A stretch of DNA of 64,000 nt from Begonia masoniana (taxonomy: Eukaryota; Streptophyta; Magnoliopsida; Cucurbitales; Begoniaceae): NCBI GenBank assembly GCA_022432975.1, contig CM039505.1, forward strand, positions 52,799,749 through 52,863,748. Reading direction: 5' to 3'. The position numbers and the translations under genes are program-made. This document shows, one piece after another, positions 23,057-36,235 of this stretch (the first letter of the stretch is position 1; every line of letters starts with the position of its first letter). The notes under the pieces are model-generated. The model did not search any database, was not told where the DNA came from, and worked only from the letters and a program-made list of their open reading frames with translations.

Positions 23057-26000
23057 ATGCAGTTACGTAGTGGTCGTCAGGTCTCATTTAGCTCTAGTGC
23101 CTTAGATATGGAATCTTCCCAATTAGATGCTATTTCCTGTCAATTAACACAATTGCTTCATAACCAACAACAGTTTCAAGATCAATTAGCTAGTACCCAG
23201 ACTGACATTAAAAACCTCGAAACTAGGTTAAACAATATTGAGCAAACTCCTCATCCGTCGGATACAAACAATTCTGTAGTGTCCAATAATCGGCGTCAGC
23301 ATCACCGAAAAAATATTAGACGACACTTTGGACATAACCATCGGGACAGAAATGTTGATCATGATGGTGGTCGAAACCAGTATCGTCGAGAATCGCCACC
23401 TCCTAATCACCAGGATGAACAACTTTTTAGGAATATCAAATTGGATGCGCCCACTTTTGATGGTTGTCTAGATCCCCGTATTTTTATTCAGTGGGTAAAA
23501 GATATAGATCGTTTCTTTTCTTGGTATGGAGTGCCAGAAAATCGACGTGTTCAATTTGTTAGTTTAAAATTATCTGGCACCGCTCAACTATTTTGGGAAA
23601 GTGTCGAAGATCTCCTAGAAAGACGTTATGCGCCTCCTGTTGCAAGTTGAGACGAAATGAAACAACGTCTTCAAGAGAAGTATTTACCCCAATCCTACCG
23701 GGGTAATTTGTTGGACCAATGGAATGCTCTTACCCAAGGCAACCGACCAGTCACTGAATATGTTAATCAGTTCGATGATTTTTGGATGAGAAGTCAAGTC
23801 GTGGAAGATGAAGCCATGACTTTAAGTAGATTTCGACCGGGTTTAAGAGAAGATCTAAGACGTGAGCTTATCCTTCGAGGCGTCAACACCCTAGATCTTG
23901 CATATTCTTTAGTTCGCGACTATGAGCTAGTAACAAGAATATCATTTAGTAAACGAAGTGACAATCGACCTCCCTCAGCCTCGACTCCTATTCCTTCTAA
24001 GTCTGTCTTAGGACCTCCTCTGTCCAATACCCCTTTGGTGAGAGAAAATAAAGAGAAAAATATAGACAATTCTAGAAACTCCTCACATTTACAATGTTTT
24101 AACTGTAAGGGTTTTGGTCACATCTCTTCTAACTGTCCTAGCCGAAACTTGGTCCTACAAGAGTGTGACGATGCAATCGAAGAGACAAATGAAGAGCAAG
24201 TCTATGAACCTAACCTTGAAGAATTTGAGGATTTGGACAACAATAATTTTGTAGGATGTATCCGACCTAGTCCTGTGTCTACTTCTCTTGATTCACCTCG
24301 GCTGAGCGTTGTGAGATGCACGCTCACCCAACCCAAGGATATTGAAAATTGGCGTCGTCATTCTATTTTTCACACATATATCAAAGTCAATGACAAAGGC
24401 TGCAAAATCATTGTAGATAGTGGTAGTTGCGTTAATGTCGTATCTGCAACTACGGTGGCCCGTCTTGGATTGCAACCAGTTTCTCATCCTCGACCTTATA
24501 ATGTTTCATGGATTGACTCTTCCTCTATATCTGTAAAAGAGCGTTGTTTGGTTCCTATCCAGTTTCTTGAGTATAAAGAACAACTCTGGTGCGATGTCAT
24601 TCCTATGGATGTCAGTCATGTCATTCTTGGTCGACCCTGGTTGTTTGACTTAGATGTCACCATACATGGTCGATCAAATTCCTGTTCTTTTGTGTTTCAG
24701 GAAAAGAAAATTCACCTTAATCCCCTGCCTCCAAACCCAAAACCACGAGAAATTCCTCAAGTGAAGAAAATTATCGAGCACAAAGGATTAAATATTATTA
24801 CCCCGACGGAGTTTGAACGCTCACTAAAAAAGGATTCAATTATTTTTCTCGTGTTGGTCATAGAGAGTGGGTCCAGTCCTCTATCCATAATCTATGAGGA
24901 AGCCCAAGCAATCATCGATGAATTTAAGGACGTCTTTTCAGAAGACCTGCCTGACCAATTACCCCCATTACGCGATATTCAACACGAAATTGAATTCATT
25001 CCGGGGGCATCTCTTCCAAATTTACCTCACTATAGAATGAATCCCACTGAACATGCTGAACTCCAACGACAAGTAAACGAACTTATAAATAAAGGATTTA
25101 TCCGAGAGAGTTCAAGTCCTTGTGCAGTTCCAGCTCTCTTGACTCCAAAAAAAGATGGCACTTGGCGGATGTGTATTGATAGTCGAGCCATTAACAAGAT
25201 TACTGTAAAGTATCGTTTTTCTATCCCTAGACTTGATGATTTATTGGACGTAATGGCTCATGCTAAGATATTCTCAAAAATTGACCTTAGGAGTGGATAT
25301 CACCAAATAAGGATTCGCCCTGGAGACGAGTGGAAGACCGCGTTTAAAACAAAAGATGGACTTTATGAGTGGCTTGTTATGCCATTTGGGCTTACCAACG
25401 CCCCAAGTACCTTCATGAGAGTAATGACTCATGCTCTTAGGCCTTTTATGGGAAAGTTTCTAGTGGTTTACTTCGATGATATCCTCATATTTAGTCAAAC
25501 TTTAGATCAACATCGAAATCATCTCCAACAAGTTTGCTCCACCCTTCGGTCTTCAAACCTCTATGCAAATGTCAAAAAGTGTGCATTTTTCACGGATAGT
25601 GTTACCTTCTTGGGCTTTATCGTCTCTACGATAGGAGTATCCCCTGACCCTTTAAAAGTTAAGGCAATTGTTGATTGGCCGGAACCTACAAGTCTGAATG
25701 ATGTTCGAAGCTTTCACGGATTAGCTACCTTTTACCGTCGTTTCATCAAAGGGTTCAGTACAATTATGGCACCGATCACTGAGTGTATGAAAAAGGGAGA
25801 ATTTCGTTGGTCGCTAGCAGCATCGAAAGCCTTTAAAATTATTAAGACCCGAATGTCAGAAGCCCCAGTAATGCGTCTTCTTGATTTTTCTAAAGTTTTT
25901 GAAGTTGAATGTGACGCATCCGGAGTAGGAATTAAAGGCGTTCTCAGCCAGGAACGACATCCCATCGCTTATTTTAGCGAAAAGTTAAACGATGCCAAAC

Positions 26001-27875
26001 AACGATATTCGACATATGATAGAGAATTATATGCTGTAGTACAAGCTCTCCGTTATTGGCATCACTATTTGTTACCTCAAGAGTTTGTGTTGTACTCTGA
26101 CCATGAAGCTTTGCGATATCTCAATTTTCAAAAAAGGTTGAACTCTCGACATAGTCGTTGGATTGAGTATTTGCAAGCATATTCGTTCGTCTTGAAACAT
26201 AAAAAAGGGGTAGAAAATCAAGCAGCCGATGCATTAAGTTGGTGCATTTCTGTTCTAAACGTCATGAGTACTAAAATCATTGGCTTCAAATGACTCAAAG
26301 AGGATTACGAGTCTTATCCTAATTTTAAAGATATTTTCCACGCCTTGACGAATGAACAAGTCAATGTCAATAGTGATTTTCATATTGAGGATGGTTATCT
26401 TTTTAAGACTAACAAATTATGCATTCCTCAAACATCAGTTAGAGAATTTCTTGTTTGGGAGGTTCATGCAGGTGGATTAGCTGGGCATTTTGGACGTGAT
26501 AAGACGATAGAAGAAGTGGAACGTCAATTCTATTGGCCCAGTTTAAAGAAAGACGTGGGCAAAATAGTCAGCGCTTGCAGAGTTTGTCAAGTGGCCAAAC
26601 AAAGACGACAAAATGCTGGCCTTTACACTCCTCTCCCTGTCCCCAATCGTCCTTGGGAGGATGTTAGCATGGATTTCGTGCTTGGACTTCCTCGCACTCC
26701 TAAAAAACATGATTCTATTTTGGTCGTCGTGGATCGTTTCTCGAAAATGGCTCATTTCATTCATTGTAATAAAACGTCAGATGCTTCTAAGGTAGCTCGA
26801 TTGTATTTTAATGAGATTGTAAAACTTTATGGTCTTTCTAAAACTATTGTTTCAGATAGGGACGTGCGTTTCACTGGTCACTTTTGGAGAACGTTATGGC
26901 ACATGGTCGGCACCACTCTAAAATTTTTGACAGCTTATCACCCCCAAACTGATGGTCAAACTGAAATTGTTAATAGAAGTCTAGGAAACTTATTACGATG
27001 TTTGGTCAAAGAAAATTTTAGAAATTGGGACTTGATCCTCCCCACTGCCCAGATCGCCTATAATAGCTCCGTGAACCGATCCATAGGTATGAGTCCTTTT
27101 GAAGTTGTTCATGGTTTCAAGCCTAGGAAGCCCTTAGATCTCCTCCCTATGTCACCGCATGCTAGTGTGTCTATGTCGGCTGAAAATTTTGCACAACACC
27201 TTCATGATTTACATATAGAAATCAATAAACGAATAGAGGCTAGTAATGCATCATATAAATTACAAGCTGATTCACACAAACGACAGGTTGAATTTAATGT
27301 TGGAGATTATGTCATGGTTCGAATACGCCCTGAGCGGCGTACATCTGGACCTGGTTCTAAATTGCAAGGTCGTAGCGTTGGTCCGTTTAAAATTTTAAAG
27401 CGAATTAGCCCAAATGCATATGTCGTTGATCTTCCACCTCATTTTGGCTATCATTCCACTTTTAATGTTGAGGACTTGATTGCTTATAAAGGCCACTTTA
27501 GCCCATCTGCTGACCCTTTTATACCTTCTTCCATTGATTTTGATCCTGCATCTATTATTTCTGCTTCCCCGACATCCCCTGTCACTACACAAGGATAAAA
27601 TTGATGCTATTTTAGATGAACAGATTGTATTTACTAATGAAGGTGAGGTTCAGCGCTTCCTGGTTCGTTGGGTAGATCGTCCAGATAGTGATTGTACGTG
27701 GATTTCCAGAGAGACACTTCAGCATTTGGATCCAGATCTTTTGGAGTTATTTCGGAGTCACCAGGATCTTACTTTGCCAGATTCCAGACCAACTCAGAGA
27801 GATTCTCGTTCCAGACCTCAGGTTACTCAAGTTTATGGACGTCAGAAGAAGGTCGCTCAACCGCTCAGTTTATAG
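23057..27875 (+). pseudogene. Chromovirus gag-pol with two stops and one frameshift
   Basis: Gag starts at ATG 23057 (MQLRSGRQ). Domains in order: Gag; a canonical CFNCKGFGHISSNC zinc knuckle near 24.09-24.14 kb; protease DSG near 24.42 kb; reverse transcriptase with YFDDIL near 25.47 kb; RNase H (CDASGVG near 25.91 kb); integrase with its zinc domain (26.46-26.59 kb) and catalytic blocks (MDFVLGLP near 26.67 kb, SDRD near 26.85 kb); a GPF module near 27.38 kb; and a chromodomain (27.62-27.75 kb). TGA codons interrupt the frame at 23648-23650 (where relatives have Trp) and 26291-26293, and a shift near 27.59 kb separates integrase from the chromodomain. The rest is open. Mobility would need proteins supplied in trans. 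Confidence 0.94.
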
Positions 27876-27949
27876 TTGGGTGATTGATCAGCCTACTGCT
27901 TGTGGATCCGTCAACTTGACTGGGAGCCCTTCTTCTACCCCGGGAGAGT

Positions 27950-28273
27950 TGATGAGGACATCATCGACTTTTTATTATTTATATAATTTTATTATTTATT
28001 CCAGTTATTGTTATTTTCGTGTTTTAGGGTTATTACAAGCCCGTTAGGGTTAGCCCAAATTTAATCTATTTAAACGCTTTTATTGTAGTGTGTTAAGTAG
28101 TTGATGATTATTGAATGAAATGGTTTATTGAAACCCTATTTTCCAATCCCCTATTCTCTCTCGAGCTTCTCCTCTCCTTTTCTCTTCTTCTTGGCTATAC
28201 ACTTTCTCCCCTTATTTCCTCTTCTTCTCCCTTCTGAAGCTATATTTCTTTCTTAATATTTTCCGCTGCATCA
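27950..28273 (+). repeat. 3' LTR of the young chromovirus
   Basis: 324 bp, 322 positions identical to the 5' LTR. A short purine run (CCGGGAGAG, ending near 27948) just before it is the likely polypurine tract. Confidence 0.95.
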
Positions 28274-29300
28274 AGTTCTACTCAAACCATGGACTATTTT
28301 TTTTTTTCAACAAATGAATTTCAAATCAATATGCAAATAAATCATCGATACAATTAGTTTAGGGTTTTAGGCTTCGGGTTTTGGTTTCAAGTTTCACAGT
28401 TAAGGGTACATGGTTCAAGGTTGTGGGTAAGGATTGAGGGTTAAGGGTAATGGGTTCAGTGTTTAGTGTTTTATGGTTGAGGGTTCTAGAATTCGTCTCA
28501 AAGACGAATAAAAATTACACCGCTCTCAGAATTGCTCCTTCATATTTGTCATACAACCACAATGCAAGTTATGCACATTTTCTTCTTCCCATCACAGGTC
28601 TGGGCAAATTATAATATGACGTTAGAGTTTTTCAATTCGGTTCATTTGGTCTATATTTCAGGATTTTAGTTTCCTACATATTGGATTGTTTGTTGGGTTC
28701 GTTTGCAACTTGGTTTGGCACATGTTATTTCTCAGGTTAGGATCATTTTTCTCCCTTCTCTATTGTTCTTTGATTCTTGGATGCTTCATTTGGAATGTGA
28801 AGTTAATTATTTGGTTTGTCTTACTCAGTTTTTTTTGGTATGTGGTGTTGAAGTTATTTTGTATCAGGCTAAATATTCCTATAATTATACTTACTTTGAT
28901 AGGATGATAACTGGTTTTACAATTTAGTCAGCAAAAAAATTGGAGTATTTTAAGTTAGGTCTAAGTCCAACCTCATCTAAATGACATTGCTTTAAGAAGA
29001 AATAATTTATATGTTAGCAAGTGATAATGTTCCATCACTTCCATATGGACTTATAATATACCAGTTGAACTTATTATAGTAATAATTTGAGATGGATTTT
29101 CTTGCTCGATAGTGTTTTTCTTTTAACATCTATCAACTAAATTGGATAATGTTTATTGAATATGTAAAATTATTATTATTGTATTAATTGCATTAATGAT
29201 ATTACAAAATTGATGTGAAAAAGATGACAATACGCATGCCAAAAATCGGGATTTTGTAGTTTTGATGTTTAGAGTTAGCTAGTTGTTGAGTACATGTTGC
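28274..29300. other. AT-rich DNA with degenerate G/T repeat
   Basis: Between 28365 and 28490 a degenerate GGTTNNGGGTT-like repeat occurs (AAGGGTA, GAGGGTTAAGGG and similar). No gene is recognised. The left edge of the LTR that ends at 32719 probably lies in this stretch, but I could not place it. Confidence 0.4.
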
Positions 29301-29569
29301 TTAGTTTTAGTTGTATGATTACTAAGTGAATTTCCTTATATTGTTAAGTTAACGAGCGAGTGAATTGTGTACTCGGAGTGAGCCAGTACGTGCGGAGTAA
29401 CCAGGTAAGTAGATGATGTTTGTGTTTTGCCTTCAGGCTTACACCATTGAACGGTTGGGAATCGTCTGTTTGTTTGGTTGTTTTGTTTTGTGTTGAGTTA
29501 AGAATTTGGGTAACATGCATCATGATTTTGAACTACGAAAATACGAGTTTTAGCATGAAACGCACTGTG

Positions 29570-29990
29570 ATCGTTATTGGAATCGCCCAGTCGCATTAAG
29601 TTGGCACCTGCGAGGGACTCTATGGGAGTTGCCCCGTCGTGTTAGGGTGACACCTGCGAGGGACTTAATAGGAAGTTAGGGTGGCACTCATGAGGGACTT
29701 TATGGGAGTTGCCCCGTCACGTTAGGGTGACACCTGCGAGGGACTTTATTGGAGCCTTCCAGTCGCGTTAGGGTACTAGGTTAGCACTCGCGAGAGGCTC
29801 TATAAAAGATAAAGAAAACGAAACGAGAATAATAGAGTTGAAGTTGCCCTGTTACGTTAGGGTGACACTCGCGAGGAACTCTATGGGAGTTCCCCCGTCG
29901 CGTTAAGGTGACACCTGCGAAGGACTTTATTGGAGCTGCCTAGTCGCGTTAGGGTGCTAAATTAGCACTCGTGAGGAGCTCCATGAATGA
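29570..29990 (+). repeat. Degenerate tandem repeat with GTTAGGGTGACACCTGCGAGG core
   Basis: About six imperfect copies of a 55-90 base unit built on GTCGCGTTAGGGTG and CACCTGCGAGGGACT repeat within the LTR fragment. A related LTR has a different repeat at the same position (49110-49330). Confidence 0.8.
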
Positions 29991-30142
29991 GTAATGAAAC
30001 GAAAACGAAAACGAAACGAGAACAACAGAGCGAGTAGAAACTGCATGTGTTAGGGTTGTGTGTACATTGTGTATGTTAACATTCATTATTCCCTACTTGC
30101 TAAGCATTAGACTTACGTTTTGTGTTCTATGGTGTAGGTGAC

Positions 30143-31821
30143 TGATAACTCTTATTTTAGAGTTATTTGATACTAATGTGCAGGATGAAACTCGAATGAT
30201 TTGAATAAAATTATTATGAAATTATGAGTTTTAATGCTAATGCCGCGGTGATCCTACAAACATCATATAGTATCAATAATTTAGGTGAAATTGATATATT
30301 TTATGCATATTTTTAGAATGAAGAGATTACTTTTATTCAACATATTTTTATTAATGCAGAAATTAAAGCGGGAAAGACAAAAAGATGAATCAGGAAATTC
30401 AAGTTTAAATCAAGGAGCTTAAATGAGTAAATCATGGGAAGAAAAACCGATTTGGAGAAAATTGATTTTTACCTTAACTGGATGCCATAATTCATGGGAT
30501 AAGAGGAGAATAAAATTCCAAATTTTATTGAGGAAAAAGCAAATGGACGACTGAGCAGAAAATGGACGACTTGGAAAAGAAGAGCACTAAAAGAGCAAGT
30601 GGACGATGCTAAAGTGGCAATATAAAAAGGGCAACACTAAAAGACAAATGCGAATGGACGATAAATGCAAATGGACAACAACCGTGGACGACTGGAAAGC
30701 GTGGACGACTGGAAAGCGTGGACTTGGCTGGGAAAAACAAAGGAATAGACGACTGACAGATTCAGACGACAGAAGAGTGGACGACTTCGAGAAGTGGACG
30801 ATTGGACGACTGAGGGCATAATAAACGACAAATGCAGAATGGACGACAAACGTAAATGGACGACAAACAACAAACGGTCGAAAATAGAAATGGACGACAA
30901 ATGGATTCGGATGACAGAGAAGAGCAAATCAAGAAGATTTTGTCATAACAATAAATCGTTGATCAAGGGAACAGACTGGAGAGAGGCAGATCTTGCTGTT
31001 GAATTTAAGGAAGAAAAAAGAACAAATAAAAAAAATTCGAGAAGACCTGAATCTGCATCTGAAGATGAAGATCGACGACATCTTTTTATCATCTTCTTCT
31101 TCTCTGTTATTTTGATGTTCTTGAAAACTTTATTTTTGTTTAGTTTTATTACTATGTTTTTAGGCTAACTTTTTATTTCTTGGTTAGGCCGAGAGTATTT
31201 GTTACGAATTTTACTACGATCTCGGTTTGTTTATGCAATTGTTTATTGAACAATTATTTGTGATATTCCTTGTTTAATTCAGATCGTATTGATAGATAGG
31301 TTGATGATCCATGTTTATATTGTATCGAAAGATAAATATAAATTCTAAGATGCACGAATAATTAATCGATTTAAATTGTTACAACGTAGTTAGCATTAAT
31401 TCGATTGGCAATAAGAATTGGGTTTATAGAGATTCAATGTTAGTTACCTTCTTTCAACGTAGAGAGAAATTCTAAATTGAATTTATCTAGGCAATTCGAA
31501 CGAACCCTATAATTATTTTATTTTTGCTATTCATAGACAATGCTGCAGAGTATTACCAGATCACCTGTAGTAAAATTATGTAACGAAGAAATCGATCCTA
31601 GCCAAGACTTCTTTTCTTTGATTTAACTCGTTTATCCTACTTTATTTCGTTGAATCGTCATTCGAATTTTATTTCTAATTATTTTCACCTATCATTTTAA
31701 TATTTTTATAAGATTTTTATAGCAATTAATACAATTAAAAATATCCTCGTGGGATCGATATTTTTTATACTACTTGATTGCGATACATGCACCTGCGTAT
31801 AAGTGTGTAAAACCACTAACG
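30143..31821 (+). mobile_element. Nested Athila/Tat-like solo LTR, ends approximate
   Basis: It begins TGATAACTCTTATTTTAGAG and ends near TGCACCTGCGTATAAGTGTG, both typical of Athila/Tat LTRs, and interior phrases such as CTTGGTTAGGCCGAGAG also fit. Flanks GTGAC (30138-30142) and ATGAC (31822-31826) are a possible target duplication with one mismatch. Comparison with the uninterrupted LTR at 48.4-50.6 kb supports an insertion exactly here (GTAGGTG|...). The terminal CA is not evident, so the right edge may be off by a few bases. Confidence 0.6.
30540..30930 (+). repeat. TGGACGAC motif array
   Basis: About 15 copies of (A/G)TGGACGA(C/T) occur in 390 bp at spacings from 12 to 50 bases, with unrelated A-rich sequence between. 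A TATAAAAAGGGC box lies within it at about 30620. Open frames across it are low-complexity and probably meaningless. Confidence 0.85.
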
Positions 31822-32719
31822 ATGACAACGAGATTGCAGGTGAGCTCTATGATGGAGGCCAGGATTAAGGTGCAGTCGGCGACGCACGAGGCATGTCGGT
31901 GCGGGCAGTTGTTGGGGCGTCTCGACCATTGTTGATAGGAGGTGTGGGTTTTGGTAGTTCCGTTTGGATTTTGTTTGTGTAAATGACGGGAGATTTGTAA
32001 CTCTTTCGGTTAATGTTTTGGGAGTTTGTTGTATAAATGTTTATTTCAGGGTTTTGGTTTTCGAAACATTAAACGTTATGCTGCTCAACTTTTATTAGCA
32101 AAGCATTTTTGTTTTCACGATTTTGCACGTTTTCGCTGACGCTTTAAAATTCTGTTTTTCGGGATTTTTACGTGTCAAGGAGTCGGGAATGTCGGGAAAA
32201 ATTTTGGGTAAGTTTTAGGTGTTTTGGTTGGATGAAATGTGAAGAAAATTGAGAAAAGGTGAAGGAGGGCGCTGGTGGCTGGGAGTGGCGCGCTGGCGCC
32301 GAGCTGGGTGCGCACAGCCCCTAGCGCCGATCAATCAACATTTTGAGCTATTCATCGATAGCCAATCCGAGAGGTTGCCGATCGATTGTCACTTTGGCCA
32401 ATCAATCGGCACCTAACGCGCGCAGGATTGCGCGTGCGGTGCGCTACTACGCACGCTGCCTAGGTGACGCGCGCGCGGCGCCCATGGTGTGCCAACTTAA
32501 AATTTTTTAAAAATTTTCCTACTTCTAATATGTTTTAACCCAACCTTTTTCAACACATTTTGCACGTATTTTACGCATTTTTTCCAACCGTTTTCGAGTG
32601 TTCGAAAAACCCAAAAATCGAGTCAAAATTTTTTTGAAAATTATTTTAAATTTCATTTTAAACGTGGGATTGTTGAGCAAAGTAGCTCATCGAGCCGGGG
32701 TGGGTTCGGGGGCGTTACA

Positions 32720-34440
32720 AACAAAACTACTTTCAATTCTTCCCGAGCTCATTGGCTATAAAGACATGAAACCTTTTTATCAATCTGCAAAATACATTGG
32801 AAAATTTTAACACATGTCATCCACACCAAATATATCTCAAAAAAGATATGAGAAAAAATGATAGAGATGAAAACACATACCTTGCTTTTGTCAATTTCAC
32901 ACTGCATTACAAGCTTGTGTTACTTCTCTTTTAAGACTCTTCATCTTGCAATACTACTTTGCCCGATCAACACTCATATTTTCCTTTTAGCCATGAGAAA
33001 TGACTTCATCAAAAGAAAAAATTAACTCAAAAGCTGTTTTGCAAATCTCCTTTTCATCTAGAGAGATGGAATGTCCTAGTACCTTGTGATACTTGACGAG
33101 ATGATATTCGCCAAAAAGGTGGCATGATTAAATGTCCATTTTGAATTTAATAAAATGCAACAAAATTCCATTCTATTATTCCAAGAGAGAACTATTCTCC
33201 CTCCTAAAACCATAAATATCAATTGAATAAGTATTGTACCTAGACACTTTATTTATTATACTAATAGCATAACATATAAAAGAAAAAAATGAAAAATGAG
33301 AATGACATTGATAAGACAATTTAGAGGGTACATAGGAAATCATAACAAACAGACCCATTAATTAATTTAAACGAAACTAGAAAACCAAAAGAGGGCCACA
33401 GAAAAAATGACAAATAAAAATGACATTGATAAGACAATAAATAATAAGAAGAATAATAATTGTTAAACAGCTCACCGGCCTTGCATCAACTTGTTCACCA
33501 AATATAGAAAGAATTCTTGTGACACAACCAACATCCACTGCAACTTGTTTCCATCTTAGGAAAATAAAATGGAGATAATAGTTGTTCAAATTGATTTTTT
33601 TTTAAATTGGACAAAGTATTTTTTTCCTATAATATAAATCTTAATTATACGATGCTTCTACATAATTAAGAATAATATTTGAGGATGAAAGAGCGCGACA
33701 CATGTGATAATATGTTCAAAATAAGGAGGGAGAAAAAAAACAGAGATGAAATTGAATAATACAGTCTAGTTTTGACTACACTCATGAATATAATATGTAG
33801 AGCAAAAAATATAATTAACTAAAACCAAATGAATAATTTCAATAAAAAATAAATGCAGACTACTTAACAACTGAAACTAAAGTTAAAAATAAAAGTACCT
33901 TCCCATAAATATAACTTTCAACTCGCACAAGATCCTGATTGTTCACAGAAAAACTTAAACCCAATTTTTCTCCATCGCAAAAAGGGAGGGAGCGACTGTC
34001 TTGTCCTCCCTTGTAAGAGCAAGCTTTTGTGACTAATTACGATTAAGATTTCTTATGAGTCGCTGATATTGAAAATTGTCACTAGAATTACAAATATTGC
34101 AATTGGAGAACATAATGACTTTCTTGGTTGATTTAAATTGTTCTCAATCTCAGAATGAGTGAGTAGGGTTAGACAACGATTTCAGAACATTGAAGATTAG
34201 GGTTTGAGAATTTAGAATACCAGGGGATAGTGATTTTGGATTTTGGATTTTGATTTTCTTCAAGGTTTCGCTTTTTCCGTGTTTTTTTTTTAGTTTTTTG
34301 ATTTTATTGTTTTTTTTTTAATTTTTTTGGTTTTTGTGTTTTTCTTTTAGTTTTTATTTTTTATTTTTTGTTTTTTTAAGGTTTGGTTTTTTGTGTTTTT
34401 TTTAAGGGTCTTGGTTTGCGTGTTTTTTTAAAGATTTATG
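32720..34440 (-). repeat. Array unit 1, left-truncated
   Basis: C2 is cut by the gypsy LTR ending at 32719. C1 lies at about 32880-33075, P2 at 33480-33545 and P1 only in part near 33900-33945, where the GGTGCTCCATAATTGATG stretch seen in other units is missing. The leader is 33960-34260, followed by the T-rich minisatellite. Confidence 0.8.
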
Positions 34441-36235
34441 AGAGTTTAGGTTGACACTAAAGGTAGAAACCTTTAGAGTTGATAAGGTATGTTTCCACAT
34501 CAGAGGTGGTACTAATCCTAAAACCAGTACACTTCTAAATCCACCACGGGAAATGCTCATGTCACTAAAACTACTTTTAATTCTTCCCCAGTCCATTGAC
34601 TAAATAGATATGAAACCTTCTTATCAATCTGCAAAATACTTGGCAAAAATTTAACACAAGTCATTTACACCAAATATATCTCACAAAAAATATGACAAAA
34701 AAATAACAGAGATGAGAACAAATACTTTGCTTTTGTCAATTTCACTCTGCATTACAAGCTTGTGCAACTTCTCTTTGTAACGCTCCATCTCGCAATACTA
34801 TTTTGTTTGAGCAACAGTCACATTTTCATTTTTGGCAAGAGAAATAACTTTATCAAAAACAAAAATCAACTCAACAGCTATCTTGCAAATCCCTTCTTCA
34901 TCTAGAGAGATGTAATGTTCTAGTATCTTGTGATACTTGACGAGATGATATTAGTCAAAAGGGTGGCGTGATTAAATGTCCATTTTGAAATTAATAAATT
35001 GTAACAAAATCTAATTCCATTCATTCAAGAGAGAACTATTCTGCATCATAAAATCGTAAATATTAATTAAATAAGTATTGTACCTAGACACTTTGTTTAT
35101 GATACTAATAGCATAATATATCAAAGAAAAAAATGAAAAATGAGAATGACATTGATAAGACAATTTAAAGGGTACATAGGAAATCATAACAAACAGACCC
35201 ATTAATTAATTTAAACGAAACTAGAAAACCAAAAGAGGGCCACAGAAAAAATGACAAATAAAAATGACATTGATAAGACAATAAATAATAAGAATAATAA
35301 TAATTGTTAAACAGTTGCTCGGCCTTGCACCAACTTGTTCACCAAATATAGAAAGAATTCTTGTGCCACAACCAACATCTACTGCAAAGTATTTTTTTCC
35401 TATAATGTAAATCTTAATTTGCATGTATCCTACAAATACGATGCTTCCACATAATTAAGAATAATATTTGAGGATGAAAGAGCGCAACACATGTGATAAT
35501 ATGTTCAAAATAAGTAGGGTGAAAAAAAAACAAAGATGAAATTGAATGATACAGTCTAGTTTTGACTACACTCATGAATATACTATGTAGAGCAGAAAAT
35601 ATAATTAACAAAAACCAAATGAATAATGTCAATAAAAAATAAAAGCGGACTACTTAACAACTGAAATTAAAGTTAAAAATAAATGTACCTTCCCATAAAT
35701 ATAACTTTGGTGCTCCATAATTGATGCCATATAAGTTTCAATTCCCACCAAATCCTGCATTGTTTATAAAAAAACTCAAAGCTAAATTTTCTCCATCGCT
35801 CAAAAGGAAGGAGCGACCGTCTTATCTTCCCATGTAAGAGCATGCTTTTGTGACCAATTACGATTAAGGTTCTCTGATGAGTCGCCGATATTGAAAATTA
35901 CCAATAGAATTACAAATATTATAGTTGGAGAACATAATGACTTTCTTGGTTGATGTAAATTGTTCTCAATCTCATAATGAGTGAGTAGGGTTAGCACCCA
36001 TTAATAGACAACGATTTCGGAACATTAGGATTAAGGTTTGAGATTTCAGAATACCAGGGGATAAGAATTTGGGATTTTGATTTTCTCCTGAACCCTATAG
36101 AAAGATAATTGATTTTCTTTTGAACCCTAAAGAAAATAGGGTTTAGGGTTTTGTGTTTTTTTTTTTTCTTCTGGGTTTCGGTTTTTGCATGTTTTTTTAG
36201 GATTCGATTTGCATGTTTTTTTTTTAAGATTTATG
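34441..36235 (-). repeat. Array unit 2, complete
   Basis: C2 is 34455-34640, C1 34725-34930, P2 35331-35388 and P1 35689-35755 with its GT donor. A deletion has removed most of the P1-P2 intron, fusing P2 close to the next block. The leader is 35775-36150. Confidence 0.82.

Larger units (their letters stand above)
21670..28273 (+). mobile_element. Young full-length Ty3/gypsy chromovirus, 6.6 kb
   Basis: LTRs at 21670-21993 and 27950-28273 are both 324 bp and differ at only two positions (G/A and T/C). The target duplication AGTTC is perfect (21665-21669 and 28274-28278). The primer site is complementary to tRNA-iMet. A leader of about 1 kb precedes gag-pol, which ends in a chromodomain. It is the youngest element with two LTRs in the window. 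With a rice-type rate of 1.3e-8 per site per year the LTR difference would correspond to roughly 0.2-0.3 million years; that rate is an assumption. Confidence 0.96.
29300..32719 (+). mobile_element. Large gypsy-type LTR fragment, interrupted
   Basis: The segment ends GGGGGCGTTACA at 32719, directly against array DNA. It is collinear with the complete solo LTR at 48431-50601: shared order of a CCAGGTAAGTA block, a GCATCATGA block, internal repeats, a TAGAAACYGCAT block and a CTTAGCATTAG-like block, then TGATGTAGGTG-type sequence. An unrelated LTR-like insertion (about 30143-31821) splits it. A GC-rich part near 32.24-32.48 kb carries CCGATCAATC-like motifs. The left boundary is unresolved, so a solo LTR or a truncated element are both possible. 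Confidence 0.6.

Noticed and set aside
30606..31168. Open frames of 71 and 124 codons in the Athila-like LTR
   Set aside because: They are driven by the TGGACGAC motif (Trp-Thr-Thr repeats) and an A-rich tract; an LTR is not expected to code.
32240..32480. GC-rich block as a possible CpG-island promoter
   Set aside because: It lies inside a gypsy-type LTR fragment, consists of GCGCGC words and CCGATCAATC-like motifs and has no gene beside it.
36120..36160. TTAGGGTTTAGGG words as telomeric repeat
   Set aside because: Only one or two repeats in a row occur, within a T-rich minisatellite and leader-like AAACCCTAA contexts; this is not an interstitial telomere tract.
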